A stretch of 64,000 bases of DNA. Source: Bin5 sp965218625. Its GTDB lineage: Bacteria > Chloroflexota > Anaerolineae > Caldilineales > Caldilineaceae. The stretch covers positions 1 to 64,000 of the forward strand of contig CBDCLG010000009.1 of NCBI GenBank assembly GCA_965218625.1. The letters are read 5' to 3'. A program made the translations under genes and the position numbers. Of the stretch, positions 1-8,200 are shown piece by piece. The notes beneath the pieces are model-generated. The model saw nothing but the letters and a program-made list of their open reading frames with translations, had not been told where the DNA came from and searched no databases. Every line of letters begins with the position of its first letter. Position 1 is the stretch's first letter.

Positions 1-672
1 GCCGCCGGCGAGGTCGTCGGCTGTACCGAGGCGGCGCGCGGGGGTCTTGTGGCGTATCTCCTCGCCCAGCGGCCCGTCGAGCAGGTCGCGGTTGATGTCG
101 GTCTTGTGCCAGCCGGGCAGGAGCGCGTTGACCTGGATGTTGTGCACGGCGAGCTCGACGGCGAGCCCGCGGGTGAGGCCGAGCAGGCCGGCTTTGGCGG
201 CGGCGTAGTTGGTGACGTTGGGGGGCCCCAAGATGGAATACATGGAGCCGATGTTGATGATTTTGCCGCCGTTGCCGGCGTTGACCATGGCTTTGGCGGC
301 GGCTTTGGCACAGTAGAAGCCGCCGTTCAGGTGTGTATCGATGACCGCATGCCAGTCGGTGGTATCCATGTCGAGGATGTCGGTGCGGCGGGCGATGCCG
401 GCGTTGTTGACGAGGATGTCGAACCTGCCGTGACGTTCGGCGATGGCGGCGATGGCCTGGTCGACCGCTCCTTCGTCGCGCACGTCGAGGGAGATCACTT
501 CGTGTCCGTCGCCGAGCTCCTGCGCAACGGCGGCGTTCTTGTCCGGATTGCGGCCGCTGGCGACGACGGTGGCGCCCATCGCCTTGTAGCCCAGTGCTAT
601 CGAGCGCCCGATGCCGCCGTTGCCGCCGGTAACCAGTGCGACTCTGCCCTGCAATGAAAACGAGATCTGCAT
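1..672 (-). CDS. SDR-family oxidoreductase, 3' end cut by window edge
   Basis: Reading the minus strand from ATG at 672 gives 224 codons with no stop before the window edge, so the C-terminus is missing. The N-terminal Rossmann motif TGGNGGIG, the NNAG motif and a YxxxK-type catalytic motif (YAAAK) are all visible, so this is a classical short-chain dehydrogenase/reductase using NAD(P). A strong Shine-Dalgarno (AGGAGGAG) lies just upstream of the ATG. It resembles the gluconate/3-oxoacyl reductase type, but the substrate cannot be set from sequence. The plus-strand open frame over the same bases is a shadow. Confidence 0.9.
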   Translation of the reverse strand, partial: MQISFSLQGRVALVTGGNGGIGRSIALGYKAMGATVVASGRNPDKNAAVAQELGDGHEVISLDVRDEGAVDQAIAAIAERHGRFDILVNNAGIARRTDILDMDTTDWHAVIDTHLNGGFYCAKAAAKAMVNAGNGGKIINIGSMYSILGPPNVTNYAAAKAGLLGLTRGLAVELAVHNIQVNALLPGWHKTDINRDLLDGPLGEEIRHKTPARRLGTADDLAGG

Positions 673-1197
673 GCCTCTCCTCCTGGGGTTGTGCGTGAAG
701 ACGGAAGACGGCGCCGGGCGAAAGTACGCTGGGAATGCGGCGCGCGCGTGTCGGAAAACTGCCGGCCATCCGGTCGTCTGGTTGACGGCTAGCTGCTATT
801 TTCGGGGAAGGGAAAGAGATATGCAAGGCTGGGGAATGGTCGGGAGCTAACACGTACAGAAACGGGAGCTACTACCAGCCGGGATTCGAGATTGAATGAT
901 GTCGGTTGGCAGGGTTCAGCGGCGGAAGCAAGGTCGTTCCAGTTTCGGTAAATTTCGCAAGTTGTATTCGGTCTCACAGAGTGGCCGTCTGCGGAAGCGT
1001 TCAATGTAGGAGGGAGCGCCCGAACTGCGAGTTTTGGTCTCGGACACATGGGCGCTGACGGAGCCAGATGAGAGAGCCGTTCACCAATTTTGTGGAGGGG
1101 CCACCGAAGTAAAGAGGTCACCGGCGGACAGGCTTCCAGGCCTGCCGCCGCATGTTTATCACTCAATGACGAGTGCCGTCCAAAGGGGGACGACGAG
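673..1197. other. Intergenic, no gene recognised
   Basis: About 525 bases separate the minus-strand SDR start from the plus-strand lipoprotein start. Only poor, unsupported open frames occur. No convincing hairpin, RNA gene or consensus promoter was seen, although promoters for both divergent genes must lie here. Confidence 0.5.
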
Positions 1198-1905
1198 ATG
1201 ACGAAGCAGATTTTTTCAGCGTTTGCAGCGATCCTACTGCTGTCGGGCTGCACATTTGACCCGGCAACTCTTGCGATAATCCCCACACCCGTTTCTGAAT
1301 ATCCTGACCAACCGTGCGAACCCAACCGTGAGGCCGTATTTGTGGCATACCACGGCTCCGGCAGCAAAATCATCATCTACTGCGGAGAGAACCCGGTGGA
1401 AGACGGATGGCTGCTCAACTGGGCCGAGGAGGCCATCGCGCGCGATAGGGGTTTGAAGCTGGCGGAAGCTTTCGGCAGGGACAGTGGGCCGATGGAAGTG
1501 ACGACGCTCTACATGGGCGTCTTTCTGGCGGCCGACCAGGCATGCCTGGAGGATAGGGGGGAACTTGCGACACTGATCGGGTCCTATGCAAGAGAATATG
1601 AGAATCGTCCAAATATCGACTTTCCAATGCTATCGGCTGCCGATCTACTGTCGTCAGAGATCATTGTGCCGGCTCGTCACAACGGTAGGGAGGAGCAGGC
1701 GGCATCCTATGAATCGATGCCAGTGGACTGCAGCGACGAGGTGGCCTCTTTCCCGGTCATCCCGGACCCGCCGCCACTGTGCATTGTGAACTCTTCCGGC
1801 GGAGAAAGTCTGTGTTTCAACGGGGCGACCAGCGTGAATTTGGGCGGGGCGTCTGGGCGGCGGAGCTCCGAATCGTTCACAGCTGCCTGGGCCATATCGC
1901 AGTAG
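1198..1905 (+). CDS. Putative lipoprotein, unknown function
   Basis: The 235-residue protein begins at ATG 1198, behind a GGGGGA ribosome-binding stretch. The frame stays open upstream, but only this start gives a signal peptide. Residues 1-18 (MTKQIFSAFAAILLLSGC) form a short basic n-region, a hydrophobic core and a lipobox ending in Cys18, so the product is probably an exported lipoprotein. The mature part has several cysteines and a Gly/Ser-rich tail, with no domain I recognise. It precedes the three tandem membrane proteins on the same strand. Confidence 0.65.
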   Translation: MTKQIFSAFAAILLLSGCTFDPATLAIIPTPVSEYPDQPCEPNREAVFVAYHGSGSKIIIYCGENPVEDGWLLNWAEEAIARDRGLKLAEAFGRDSGPMEVTTLYMGVFLAADQACLEDRGELATLIGSYAREYENRPNIDFPMLSAADLLSSEIIVPARHNGREEQAASYESMPVDCSDEVASFPVIPDPPPLCIVNSSGGESLCFNGATSVNLGGASGRRSSESFTAAWAISQ

Positions 1906-2051
1906 AGGTGATATGCGGCGCGCCAGCGCAGGGTTCAGAAGAACGACTGCTTGCATAAGCGCAATGCCGATTTGTCGGCGGGTTCGAGAGCGCCGGAGGG
2001 CCTAGAGGCGAGGCGATTGCGAATCCTGTCCGCGGAACTGGAGCTGAGAAA

Positions 2052-2909
2052 ATGCATTACTTCAGACCAATCATTGAAGAAGAGCCGGGTCTGGCAGCGA
2101 TTCTTCGGGGCATTATGTGGCTCCTGTTTGTCCTGCTGCTGCTGGGCATATATGGCGACTGGCTGCTGCAGGCGCTCGATGCGCCAATGACCGGGATAGG
2201 GGGCATTATCGTCACCTTTGTGGCCCCATTACTTTACGTTTTTGTTCTCGCCCCGGCTCTATTGTTCTATACGGGTCAGATTTCGTTTCTTGTCTTTTGG
2301 TGTGTGGGTCTCCTGACCTGCACATGGCTCTGGCTTGTTTCACAAAGCAGATGGAGTGTGAGGGCAGTTTCGGTCGTGCCGCTGGGACTGCTCCTGTTTG
2401 CTCCAATCGCAGTGACAGGAATGTACGGGCACGCGCCTCTGCCGTCACATGGACTCGGGCCGGGCGGGGAAGTGATCTGGCTTTCGCGGCCACGGGGAAG
2501 CCTCGGGCTAGCCATCAGACGCGCCCGATACGAGCTGGATACGTATCACTATGATGATGAGTACAAGCTACATGGCTGGAGTGAAGGCGGTCGGCTCTAC
2601 TTCAGTTCCTTCGGGCCGTTTGGCCGGAGAACCTTGTGGGCGTACGACCCGGCAATCGGCGGCCGAGCTCGTCGGACCGGCTCTCTGCCTGACGGTTTTG
2701 TGCCGGCGACGGAGGTCAGCCAGCTCAATTTGCGTCATCCGAGCAGTCGATTGCGGCCAAGACAACCGATCGGCCAGGGAAAGACCTTCTGGAATCCACG
2801 TGCAATTGAAGAGTCCACGTCGCCGGACGGCAGGATGCGGGCTCTCGTCATCAATGACGCTTCCGTGCTACATTATGAGGTAGTCGTCGTTCGGCGAATC
2901 GATCCGTGA
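2052..2909 (+). CDS. Membrane protein of unknown function, tandem family member 1
   Basis: The 285-residue protein has about four hydrophobic segments in its first 125 residues, the first containing LLFVLLLLGIYGDWLL. A soluble C-terminal half follows, with short aromatic beta-like motifs (GWSEGGRLYFSS, LWAYDP) and a closing SPDGRMRALVI segment. The next two genes share this layout, including the IYGDW-type motif and the SPDG-type motif near the end. A GGAG-type ribosome-binding site precedes the ATG. The C-terminal motifs suggest a small beta-propeller-like repeat domain, but no family was identified and no function is assigned. Confidence 0.7.
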   Translation: MHYFRPIIEEEPGLAAILRGIMWLLFVLLLLGIYGDWLLQALDAPMTGIGGIIVTFVAPLLYVFVLAPALLFYTGQISFLVFWCVGLLTCTWLWLVSQSRWSVRAVSVVPLGLLLFAPIAVTGMYGHAPLPSHGLGPGGEVIWLSRPRGSLGLAIRRARYELDTYHYDDEYKLHGWSEGGRLYFSSFGPFGRRTLWAYDPAIGGRARRTGSLPDGFVPATEVSQLNLRHPSSRLRPRQPIGQGKTFWNPRAIEESTSPDGRMRALVINDASVLHYEVVVVRRIDP

Positions 2910-3073
2910 TCGACCCCGTATTGGAGAAGTGGACGGATGGCTTGGCGGTGCGCTTTTTTACGGCAACGGGATGTCACCGGCGGGCGCATTGGAAGGCGGG
3001 CTTCGGTTTGATGGGGGCGCCGCGAGGTTGATGTACTGGATGGGTCTGCCGAGATTGTCGGGAGAGGAAGAAG

Positions 3074-3919
3074 ATGGAGCGCTTCAAACGGCGCAGACGG
3101 GACGGGTCGAGACGGTCCACTTTTCTGAAGATCCTTATGTGGGTCCTCTTCTTGCCTCTTATCCTGGGCGTCTATGGCGACTGGGTTTTGCAGAATTATG
3201 TGGAGACGATGCCGCTTTGGTTGGAGAGGATCCTTTCCATACTGGGTCCACTGCTGGCTATTCTCTTCCTGATTCCGAAGCTGGTTTTCTTTGCGGGTCA
3301 GAGTTCCTTTCTGGTCTTTTGGGGTGTTGGGCTGGCGCTTTGCATCCTGCTTTGGGTTTTCGCTCAGCGGGGACGGGTCGCGCGAGCAGTTTCATCTGTG
3401 CCGTTGGCCCTGATTGCAGTTGCGCCGTTGGCGGTCCCAGCGATGTATGGCAGGTACGAGGCGCTGGAGGTCTACGAGGCGCCGCCGGGGTATGAGGCAG
3501 TTTGGCTTTCGCAGCCTCAGAGCTCCCTGGAAGGTGCGATCAGGCGCGCTCAGTATGAATTGGACGATTTCCATGGTCGCTGCCAATACAGGTTGCTCGG
3601 TTGGAGCGGGGAAAACGTGCTCTACTATTTCACGGAGCACGCGCCCTGGGCTGCGTGCAACGGCGGTGACTTTTGGAAGTATGATGCGGCCGGCGGCGGC
3701 CGGCCTCAGCGGATCGAGGGACCGCCCGGCGACTTTGAGGCCTCGACGGAAGTCAGTGCGGGGCCAAAACACCCGAGCGGTGACACGAGTATCGTCGGAT
3801 GGAGGGGGCGGCTGGTCGAGGAATCGGTGTCGCCGGACGGCAGGATGAGGGCGGCGGTGATCCAGGACTGGTCGCCGTTTCATTTTGAGGTGGTCGTGCT
3901 GCGGCGTTCCGATCCTTGA
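3074..3919 (+). CDS. Membrane protein of unknown function, tandem family member 2
   Basis: The 281-residue paralogue of the preceding gene starts behind GAGGAAG. A basic N-terminus (FKRRRRDGSRR) is followed by about four membrane segments (LMWVLFLPLILGVYGDWVL first). The soluble domain carries WLSQPQSSLEGAIRRAQYEL, closely matching WLSRPRGSLGLAIRRARYEL in member 1. The ending VSPDGRMRAAVIQDW and the C-terminal VVVLRR mirror member 1 as well. The shared residues run through both membrane and soluble parts, which supports gene duplication. Function is unknown. Confidence 0.72.
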   Translation: MERFKRRRRDGSRRSTFLKILMWVLFLPLILGVYGDWVLQNYVETMPLWLERILSILGPLLAILFLIPKLVFFAGQSSFLVFWGVGLALCILLWVFAQRGRVARAVSSVPLALIAVAPLAVPAMYGRYEALEVYEAPPGYEAVWLSQPQSSLEGAIRRAQYELDDFHGRCQYRLLGWSGENVLYYFTEHAPWAACNGGDFWKYDAAGGGRPQRIEGPPGDFEASTEVSAGPKHPSGDTSIVGWRGRLVEESVSPDGRMRAAVIQDWSPFHFEVVVLRRSDP

Positions 3920-4008
3920 TCGCGATTGACAGGTCGTCGGCGAGAGTACTGACGTTGGGTTTCGGCCATCCCCCGGAAGTGGGGAACAGATTGGCGCTCC
4001 TTTCGTGG

Positions 4009-4014
4009 TATACT
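4009..4014 (+). promoter_or_regulatory. Possible extended -10 promoter
   Basis: TGG followed directly by TATACT (4006-4014) fits an extended -10 element about 50 bases upstream of the third membrane-protein gene. No good -35 box lies 17 bases upstream, so this is tentative. Confidence 0.3.
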
Positions 4015-4063
4015 GCCGGCGGTCATACTGTCCCCTTACGTGCAATTCTAGCGAGGAAAGCGA

Positions 4064-4969
4064 GTGTTGGCAGAGAAAGAGGAGATGCAGTCCTCCGAAC
4101 CGGTTGACTCTGCGCTGGGTAGGCCGCCGCGGACGCGCTGGGCAGCGATGTGGGTCCTGCTTTTGCTGTCCCTGGTTGGGATCAGCGGACCCTGGCTTGT
4201 GCATCCATTTTTCTTTGGATGGGGTTTGGCGCCGGTCCATATATGGCGAGACTTAATTCTAGCTCTTATCTACCTGCCCCTGGCCGAAGCTTTCTACACA
4301 AGCCCACTTTGGTTTCTTCTCCTTTGGGGCGGGGGGCTGGCCTTATGCACGTTGCTCTGGCAAGTATCGCGGCGAGGACGGTTCGCGAAAACGCTTGCTC
4401 TCCTTCCCTTGGGATGTCTCTTGTTCAGCCCACTTGCCGTCGTGTTGAAGTACGGCTCATTCGATACGGTGGAAGCCCTGCGGGCACATGAGGGTTACGA
4501 AGTAGATTGGCTTACTGAACCGGAACATGCACTTGCCGGCTTAGTCAGGAGGGCGCAGTTTCGTTTCACCATGGGGGGGTGCGTGGTCGATCTCTGCGAG
4601 CCCGAACTGGTTGGATGGGATGATAGGAACAGGCTCTTCTATACGACACACCACCCTCTAGCTGATTCTTATTGCAGCAGGACAGAGGGTCATCTGTGGG
4701 TCTACGATCCGGCTACCGACAACCGGCCGCAGCGAATTCAGGAGTTGCCGGACGGCGTAGAGTTTGTACCATATGCCGGTGCGGTTCCCTTTCGGATAAA
4801 TGTGGAAGAATTAGTGGTGAGAGAATCGGCCGTCGCTGCTGATTTCGATCGGGATGTTGAAGTGCTCGATGAAAGGATTTCGCCGAATGGTGAAATGCTG
4901 GCAATTGTCGTCTTCGACTGGTCTACACTAGACTCTGACATTATCGTGTTTCGGCGGGCAGTTCAGTGA
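4064..4969 (+). CDS. Membrane protein of unknown function, tandem family member 3
   Basis: The 301-residue protein is the most diverged of the three tandem paralogues. It keeps the N-terminal membrane segments, the WLTEPEHALAGLVRRAQF segment matching WLSxPxxxLxxAIRRAxY of the other two, the LWVYDPATDNRPQRI motif and the closing ISPNGEMLAIVVFDW motif. The start is uncertain: GTG 4064 sits close behind AGGAAAG, while TTG 4067 and ATG 4085 are in frame. A central insert relative to its paralogues contains three cysteines. No family is recognised. Confidence 0.7.
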   Translation: MLAEKEEMQSSEPVDSALGRPPRTRWAAMWVLLLLSLVGISGPWLVHPFFFGWGLAPVHIWRDLILALIYLPLAEAFYTSPLWFLLLWGGGLALCTLLWQVSRRGRFAKTLALLPLGCLLFSPLAVVLKYGSFDTVEALRAHEGYEVDWLTEPEHALAGLVRRAQFRFTMGGCVVDLCEPELVGWDDRNRLFYTTHHPLADSYCSRTEGHLWVYDPATDNRPQRIQELPDGVEFVPYAGAVPFRINVEELVVRESAVAADFDRDVEVLDERISPNGEMLAIVVFDWSTLDSDIIVFRRAVQ

Positions 4970-5046
4970 TTGATCCAGCATGACCTTTCAGGCGGGGTTC
5001 TTATGTTGTGCAAATTCGCCATGTGAGAGAATTGACAGTGGGAGAT

Positions 5047-5075
5047 TTGACAATGGGAGATTTGCGTGATATTCT
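5047..5075 (+). promoter_or_regulatory. Sigma-70-type promoter for a small transcription unit
   Basis: TTGACA at 5047-5052 and TATTCT at 5070-5075 are separated by exactly 17 bases. TTGACA lies in a short direct repeat (TTGACAxTGGGAGATTTG-like, twice within 5030-5063). The predicted transcript would start near 5082 and run to the hairpin at 5388-5418. Confidence 0.45.
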
Positions 5076-5364
5076 CGCTTCAATTAGAATCTTGCCAAGG
5101 AAAGCCGCTCCCACACGAGGACGATTCAACAGCGTGAGCGAACAAAGACCTGACGAAGTTACGACGATTGCCGATCTGATTTGCAGCGAGGATGATGCGC
5201 TCCTGCCGATCAACCTGTTGGACGGGCCGAGCCCCGCGGAGATGCTGTTGTCGAGCAACCTGCGCCATGAGTGGCGCGGGTTTTCTTTTGGCAACTTTTG
5301 GTTTGGTTATTATTTCGGTGTGAACCAACCGTCTCCGCTGGTTGAGGAGCGTTGGGCTGTGTAA
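5053..5364 (+). CDS. Small hypothetical protein
   Basis: An open frame of 103 codons from ATG 5053, with GGGAG eight bases upstream, ends at 5364 and is followed at once by a strong terminator. If the promoter at 5047-5075 is the real one, ATG 5053 would be upstream of the transcript start. The start would then be GTG 5134 (76 residues), with GAGGA about 12 bases upstream. The C-terminus is aromatic and glycine-rich (FSFGNFWFGYYFG). Nothing recognisable is present. The unit could instead be a non-coding RNA of roughly 340 bases. Confidence 0.3.
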   Translation: MGDLRDILASIRILPRKAAPTRGRFNSVSEQRPDEVTTIADLICSEDDALLPINLLDGPSPAEMLLSSNLRHEWRGFSFGNFWFGYYFGVNQPSPLVEERWAV

Positions 5365-5387
5365 GGGCAGCTGGCGTAGAAACACTC

Positions 5388-5418
5388 AAAGCGTGGAGAC
5401 AAACTCCACGCTTTTTTT
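5388..5418 (+). terminator. Rho-independent terminator
   Basis: An 11-base stem (AAAGCGTGGAG paired with CTCCACGCTTT) with a 5-base loop runs directly into a seven-T tract. It insulates the small unit upstream from the aromatic gene block that begins at 5551. Confidence 0.85.
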
Positions 5419-5550
5419 GTTGGCATTGAGGCGGGTTCGGGGACAAGGGCTGCCTGCCGCTGTGGGGTGAGGGAGCGCAAAGAAGGGGCAAGTTGGCAGA
5501 GTTAACAGCGCCTCCGGGGCGAGTTCCCGGGGCGAGAGTTGGGGGGAGCC

Positions 5551-5985
5551 GTGATCTGTCGAGGAATACGGGGTGCGACGACGGTTGAAGAGGACACGCC
5601 TGAGGCTATATTGCGGGGCACGCGTGAACTCCTGGCGCTGATGATTCGTCTTAACGGGATAGAGTCGGTTGATGTGTGCAGCGCCATATTTACGACGACT
5701 CGCGATATTGTGAGCCAGTATCCGGCGCTGGCGGCGCGCCAGCTGGGGTGGATGGATGTTCCGCTGCTTTGCGGGCACGAGATGGAGGTGCCTGACAGCG
5801 TCCCGATGTGTGTGCGGATCATGGTCCACTGGAATACGGAAACGCCGCAGGAGGAGATCCACCATGTCTATCTGAAGGCGGCCCAGAGCCTGCGTCCCGA
5901 CCAGAGCCTGGCTTCGGAGATCGATATGGACGAACTCAACCGCTGGATTGACGAGCAACTTGCCAGGATAGCTGGGGGCGTCTGA
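5551..5985 (+). CDS. aroH: Chorismate mutase, AroH type
   Basis: Converts chorismate to prephenate, the entry to Phe and Tyr synthesis. The 144-residue protein matches the monofunctional AroH trimer family. It has the N-terminal RGIRGATTVEEDT segment, the HEMEV segment corresponding to the catalytic Glu region, CVRIMV with the active-site Arg, and HVYLKAAQSLRPD with the conserved Tyr. GTG 5551 is preferred because AroH proteins start just before the RGIRG motif and GGGGGGAG lies just upstream; an in-frame TTG at 5539 is less likely. It is the first gene of the plus-strand aromatic block, 74 bases before pheA. Confidence 0.9.
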   Translation: MICRGIRGATTVEEDTPEAILRGTRELLALMIRLNGIESVDVCSAIFTTTRDIVSQYPALAARQLGWMDVPLLCGHEMEVPDSVPMCVRIMVHWNTETPQEEIHHVYLKAAQSLRPDQSLASEIDMDELNRWIDEQLARIAGGV

Positions 5986-6059
5986 GCGGCCGCGCGGGAG
6001 GCGGTGACCGGCTGGGTGGGACGGTGCAATTACGCAGATAGCAAGATTGGAGCAGTCCG

Positions 6060-6917
6060 ATGAGAGTTGTCGCATTTCAGGGAGAGAACGGCGCCTACTC
6101 CGAGGAGGCGATTCGCCAGCAGTACGGCGCCGACGTTGAGACGTTGCCCTGCCGTACGTTTGAGAACATTTTTGCGGCGCTTGACGAGGAGCGGGCCACA
6201 GCCGGGGCGGTGCCGGTGGAGAACTCGCTGGCGGGCAGCATAAACAAGGCGTACGACCTGCTGCTCGACCATGACTTTCGCGTGCAGGGAGAGATTCTGC
6301 TGCGCGTGCAGCACAACCTGTTGACGCTGCCGGGCAACGGGGAGAAGATCGAGCAGGTTCGCAGCCATCCGCAGGCGCTGGCGCAGTGCGAGGGGTTTCT
6401 GAACCGCCACGGATACGAGGCGATTCCCTGGTATGATACAGCGGGCAGCGCCAAGGAGCTGGCCGAGAAGCCGGAGCCGAATGTGGGCGTGATTGCAAGC
6501 GTACTGGCCGGCGAGATCTACGGGCTTGAGATTGTTCAAAGCGGCATCGAGGATTTGCACTACAACTTCACGCGATTCTTCATCGTCGGTAAGGAGGACG
6601 CGGAACCCACGCCAAACGCCAAGACTTCGCTCGTCTTTGCCACGCCGCACAGCCCCGGGGCGCTCTATGCCTGTCTCGGGGAGTTTGCCGAGCGCAACAT
6701 CAACCTGGCGAAGCTGGAGAGCCGTCCGCGCCGCAACCGCCCGTGGGAGTATGTCTTTTACCTGGATTTTATGGGCCACTGGCAGGAGCCGGACTGCAGC
6801 GCCGCGGTTCTCGGTTTACTCAACCGGGCAGCATTTGTGAAGATGCTGGGCAGCTACCCGGCGGCGGCGGTTCCGACGCAGGAGCAGTTTGCGCAGGAGG
6901 CGAGCCTGCAGATTTAG
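6060..6917 (+). CDS. pheA: Prephenate dehydratase with ACT domain
   Basis: Converts prephenate to phenylpyruvate. The 285-residue protein has the catalytic PDT domain (about residues 1-185), opening with VAFQGENGAYSEEA and ending with the family motif TRFFIV near residue 170. A C-terminal ACT domain follows (about 193-275) with the ESRP motif at 220-223, the usual phenylalanine-sensing segment, so feedback inhibition by Phe is expected. It is a monofunctional enzyme with no fused mutase, matching the separate aroH upstream. Confidence 0.95.
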   Translation: MRVVAFQGENGAYSEEAIRQQYGADVETLPCRTFENIFAALDEERATAGAVPVENSLAGSINKAYDLLLDHDFRVQGEILLRVQHNLLTLPGNGEKIEQVRSHPQALAQCEGFLNRHGYEAIPWYDTAGSAKELAEKPEPNVGVIASVLAGEIYGLEIVQSGIEDLHYNFTRFFIVGKEDAEPTPNAKTSLVFATPHSPGALYACLGEFAERNINLAKLESRPRRNRPWEYVFYLDFMGHWQEPDCSAAVLGLLNRAAFVKMLGSYPAAAVPTQEQFAQEASLQI

Positions 6918-7020
6918 GCTTGATTCTGCGATGGTTTGGGGCATCGGGAAGGTGAACTGATGCGCCCTTTATTCTCAAGAGCAGTTCGCTCACAAAGGGA
7001 CAATCGATCAGGAGAGTGAG

Positions 7021-8097
7021 ATGGTCGTCGTAATGAAATCGAGTGCCACCGCCGCCGAAATCGGGAATGTCATCCAGCGCGCCGAGGCGCTCGGCGCGCA
7101 GACACAGCCAATCTATGGCCAGGACCATACGGTTATCGCACTGATCGGCGATCTGACCCAGGTCCGCCGCGAGACGTTCGACGCGATGGGTGGCGTGCTG
7201 AAGACGGTCCGCATCCAGGACCCATACAAACTTGCGAGCCGGGCGACCCATCCTGAGGGCACGGTGATTGACGTGGCCGGAATCAGATTTGGCGGCGACG
7301 AGGTGGTCGTCATGGCGGGACCTTGCAGCGTCGAGAGCCGTGCGCAGATAATCGAGACGGCGATGGCGGTGAAGGAAGCGGGCGCGAGCGTATTGCGCGG
7401 GGGCGCGTTTAAGCCGCGGACGAGTCCGTACAGTTTTCAGGGACTGGGTGAAGAGGGTTTGAAGTACCTGGCCGAGGCGAGAGAGATAACCGGGTTGCCG
7501 GTGATATCGGAAGTGATGACGATCGAGGCGATCGACCTGGTGGCCGAATACGTCGATATTCTACAGATAGGCGCGCGCAACATGCAGAACTACGGTCTGC
7601 TGCAGGCGGTAGGGAAGGTGCAGCGGCCGGTCATGCTCAAGCGGGGCATCAGCGGCGAGATCAAGGAGCTTCTGATGTGCGCCGAGTACATTCTGAGCAA
7701 CGGGAACATGGAGGTGATGCTGTGCGAGCGGGGCATTCGCACGTACGAGACCGCGACGCGCAACACGTTCGATCTGAATGCCATTCCGGTATTGAAGCGG
7801 GCCTCCCATCTGCCGGTTGTGGCCGATCCTGCGCACGGAACCGGGGATTGGGAGCTGGTCCCGCCGATGTCTTTGGCTGCGGTGGCCGCCGGCGCCGATG
7901 CCCTCATTCTTGAGGTGCATCCTGATCCCGAATCGGCCATGAGCGACGGTGATCAGAGTCTTAAGCCGGAGCGGTTTGCCGAATTGATGAGCGGGCTGCG
8001 AAAGGTCGCCGAGGCGGTTGGCCGCACAATTGTTGCGCCCGGCGGACGGGAGAGCCTGCCTGTCGATGTCGACGGGAGGCGCGCAGTCCTGGCCTGA
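7021..8097 (+). CDS. aroF: DAHP synthase, type I-beta, copy 1
   Basis: Condenses phosphoenolpyruvate and erythrose 4-phosphate to DAHP, the first shikimate-pathway step. An N-terminal ferredoxin-like domain (about residues 1-70, MVVVMKSSATAAEIG) is followed by the TIM barrel. Family motifs include AGPCSVESR near residue 98, the KPRTSPYSFQGLG segment and DPAHGTG near 270. AGGAGAG precedes the ATG. The 358-residue protein carries about 20 extra C-terminal residues compared with its tandem paralogue. Thermotoga-type I-beta enzymes use the N-terminal domain for Tyr/Phe inhibition; whether that holds here is inference. Confidence 0.93.
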   Translation: MVVVMKSSATAAEIGNVIQRAEALGAQTQPIYGQDHTVIALIGDLTQVRRETFDAMGGVLKTVRIQDPYKLASRATHPEGTVIDVAGIRFGGDEVVVMAGPCSVESRAQIIETAMAVKEAGASVLRGGAFKPRTSPYSFQGLGEEGLKYLAEAREITGLPVISEVMTIEAIDLVAEYVDILQIGARNMQNYGLLQAVGKVQRPVMLKRGISGEIKELLMCAEYILSNGNMEVMLCERGIRTYETATRNTFDLNAIPVLKRASHLPVVADPAHGTGDWELVPPMSLAAVAAGADALILEVHPDPESAMSDGDQSLKPERFAELMSGLRKVAEAVGRTIVAPGGRESLPVDVDGRRAVLA

Positions 8098-8200
8098 CAA
8101 AGCGTACAGTAAGCAGGCCGGTAAGCAGTTGCGCCTTCCTGCCGAATTCATCCTACATTGATATTTCAACTGCACAACTGTATCAGGAAAGGATCTATCA

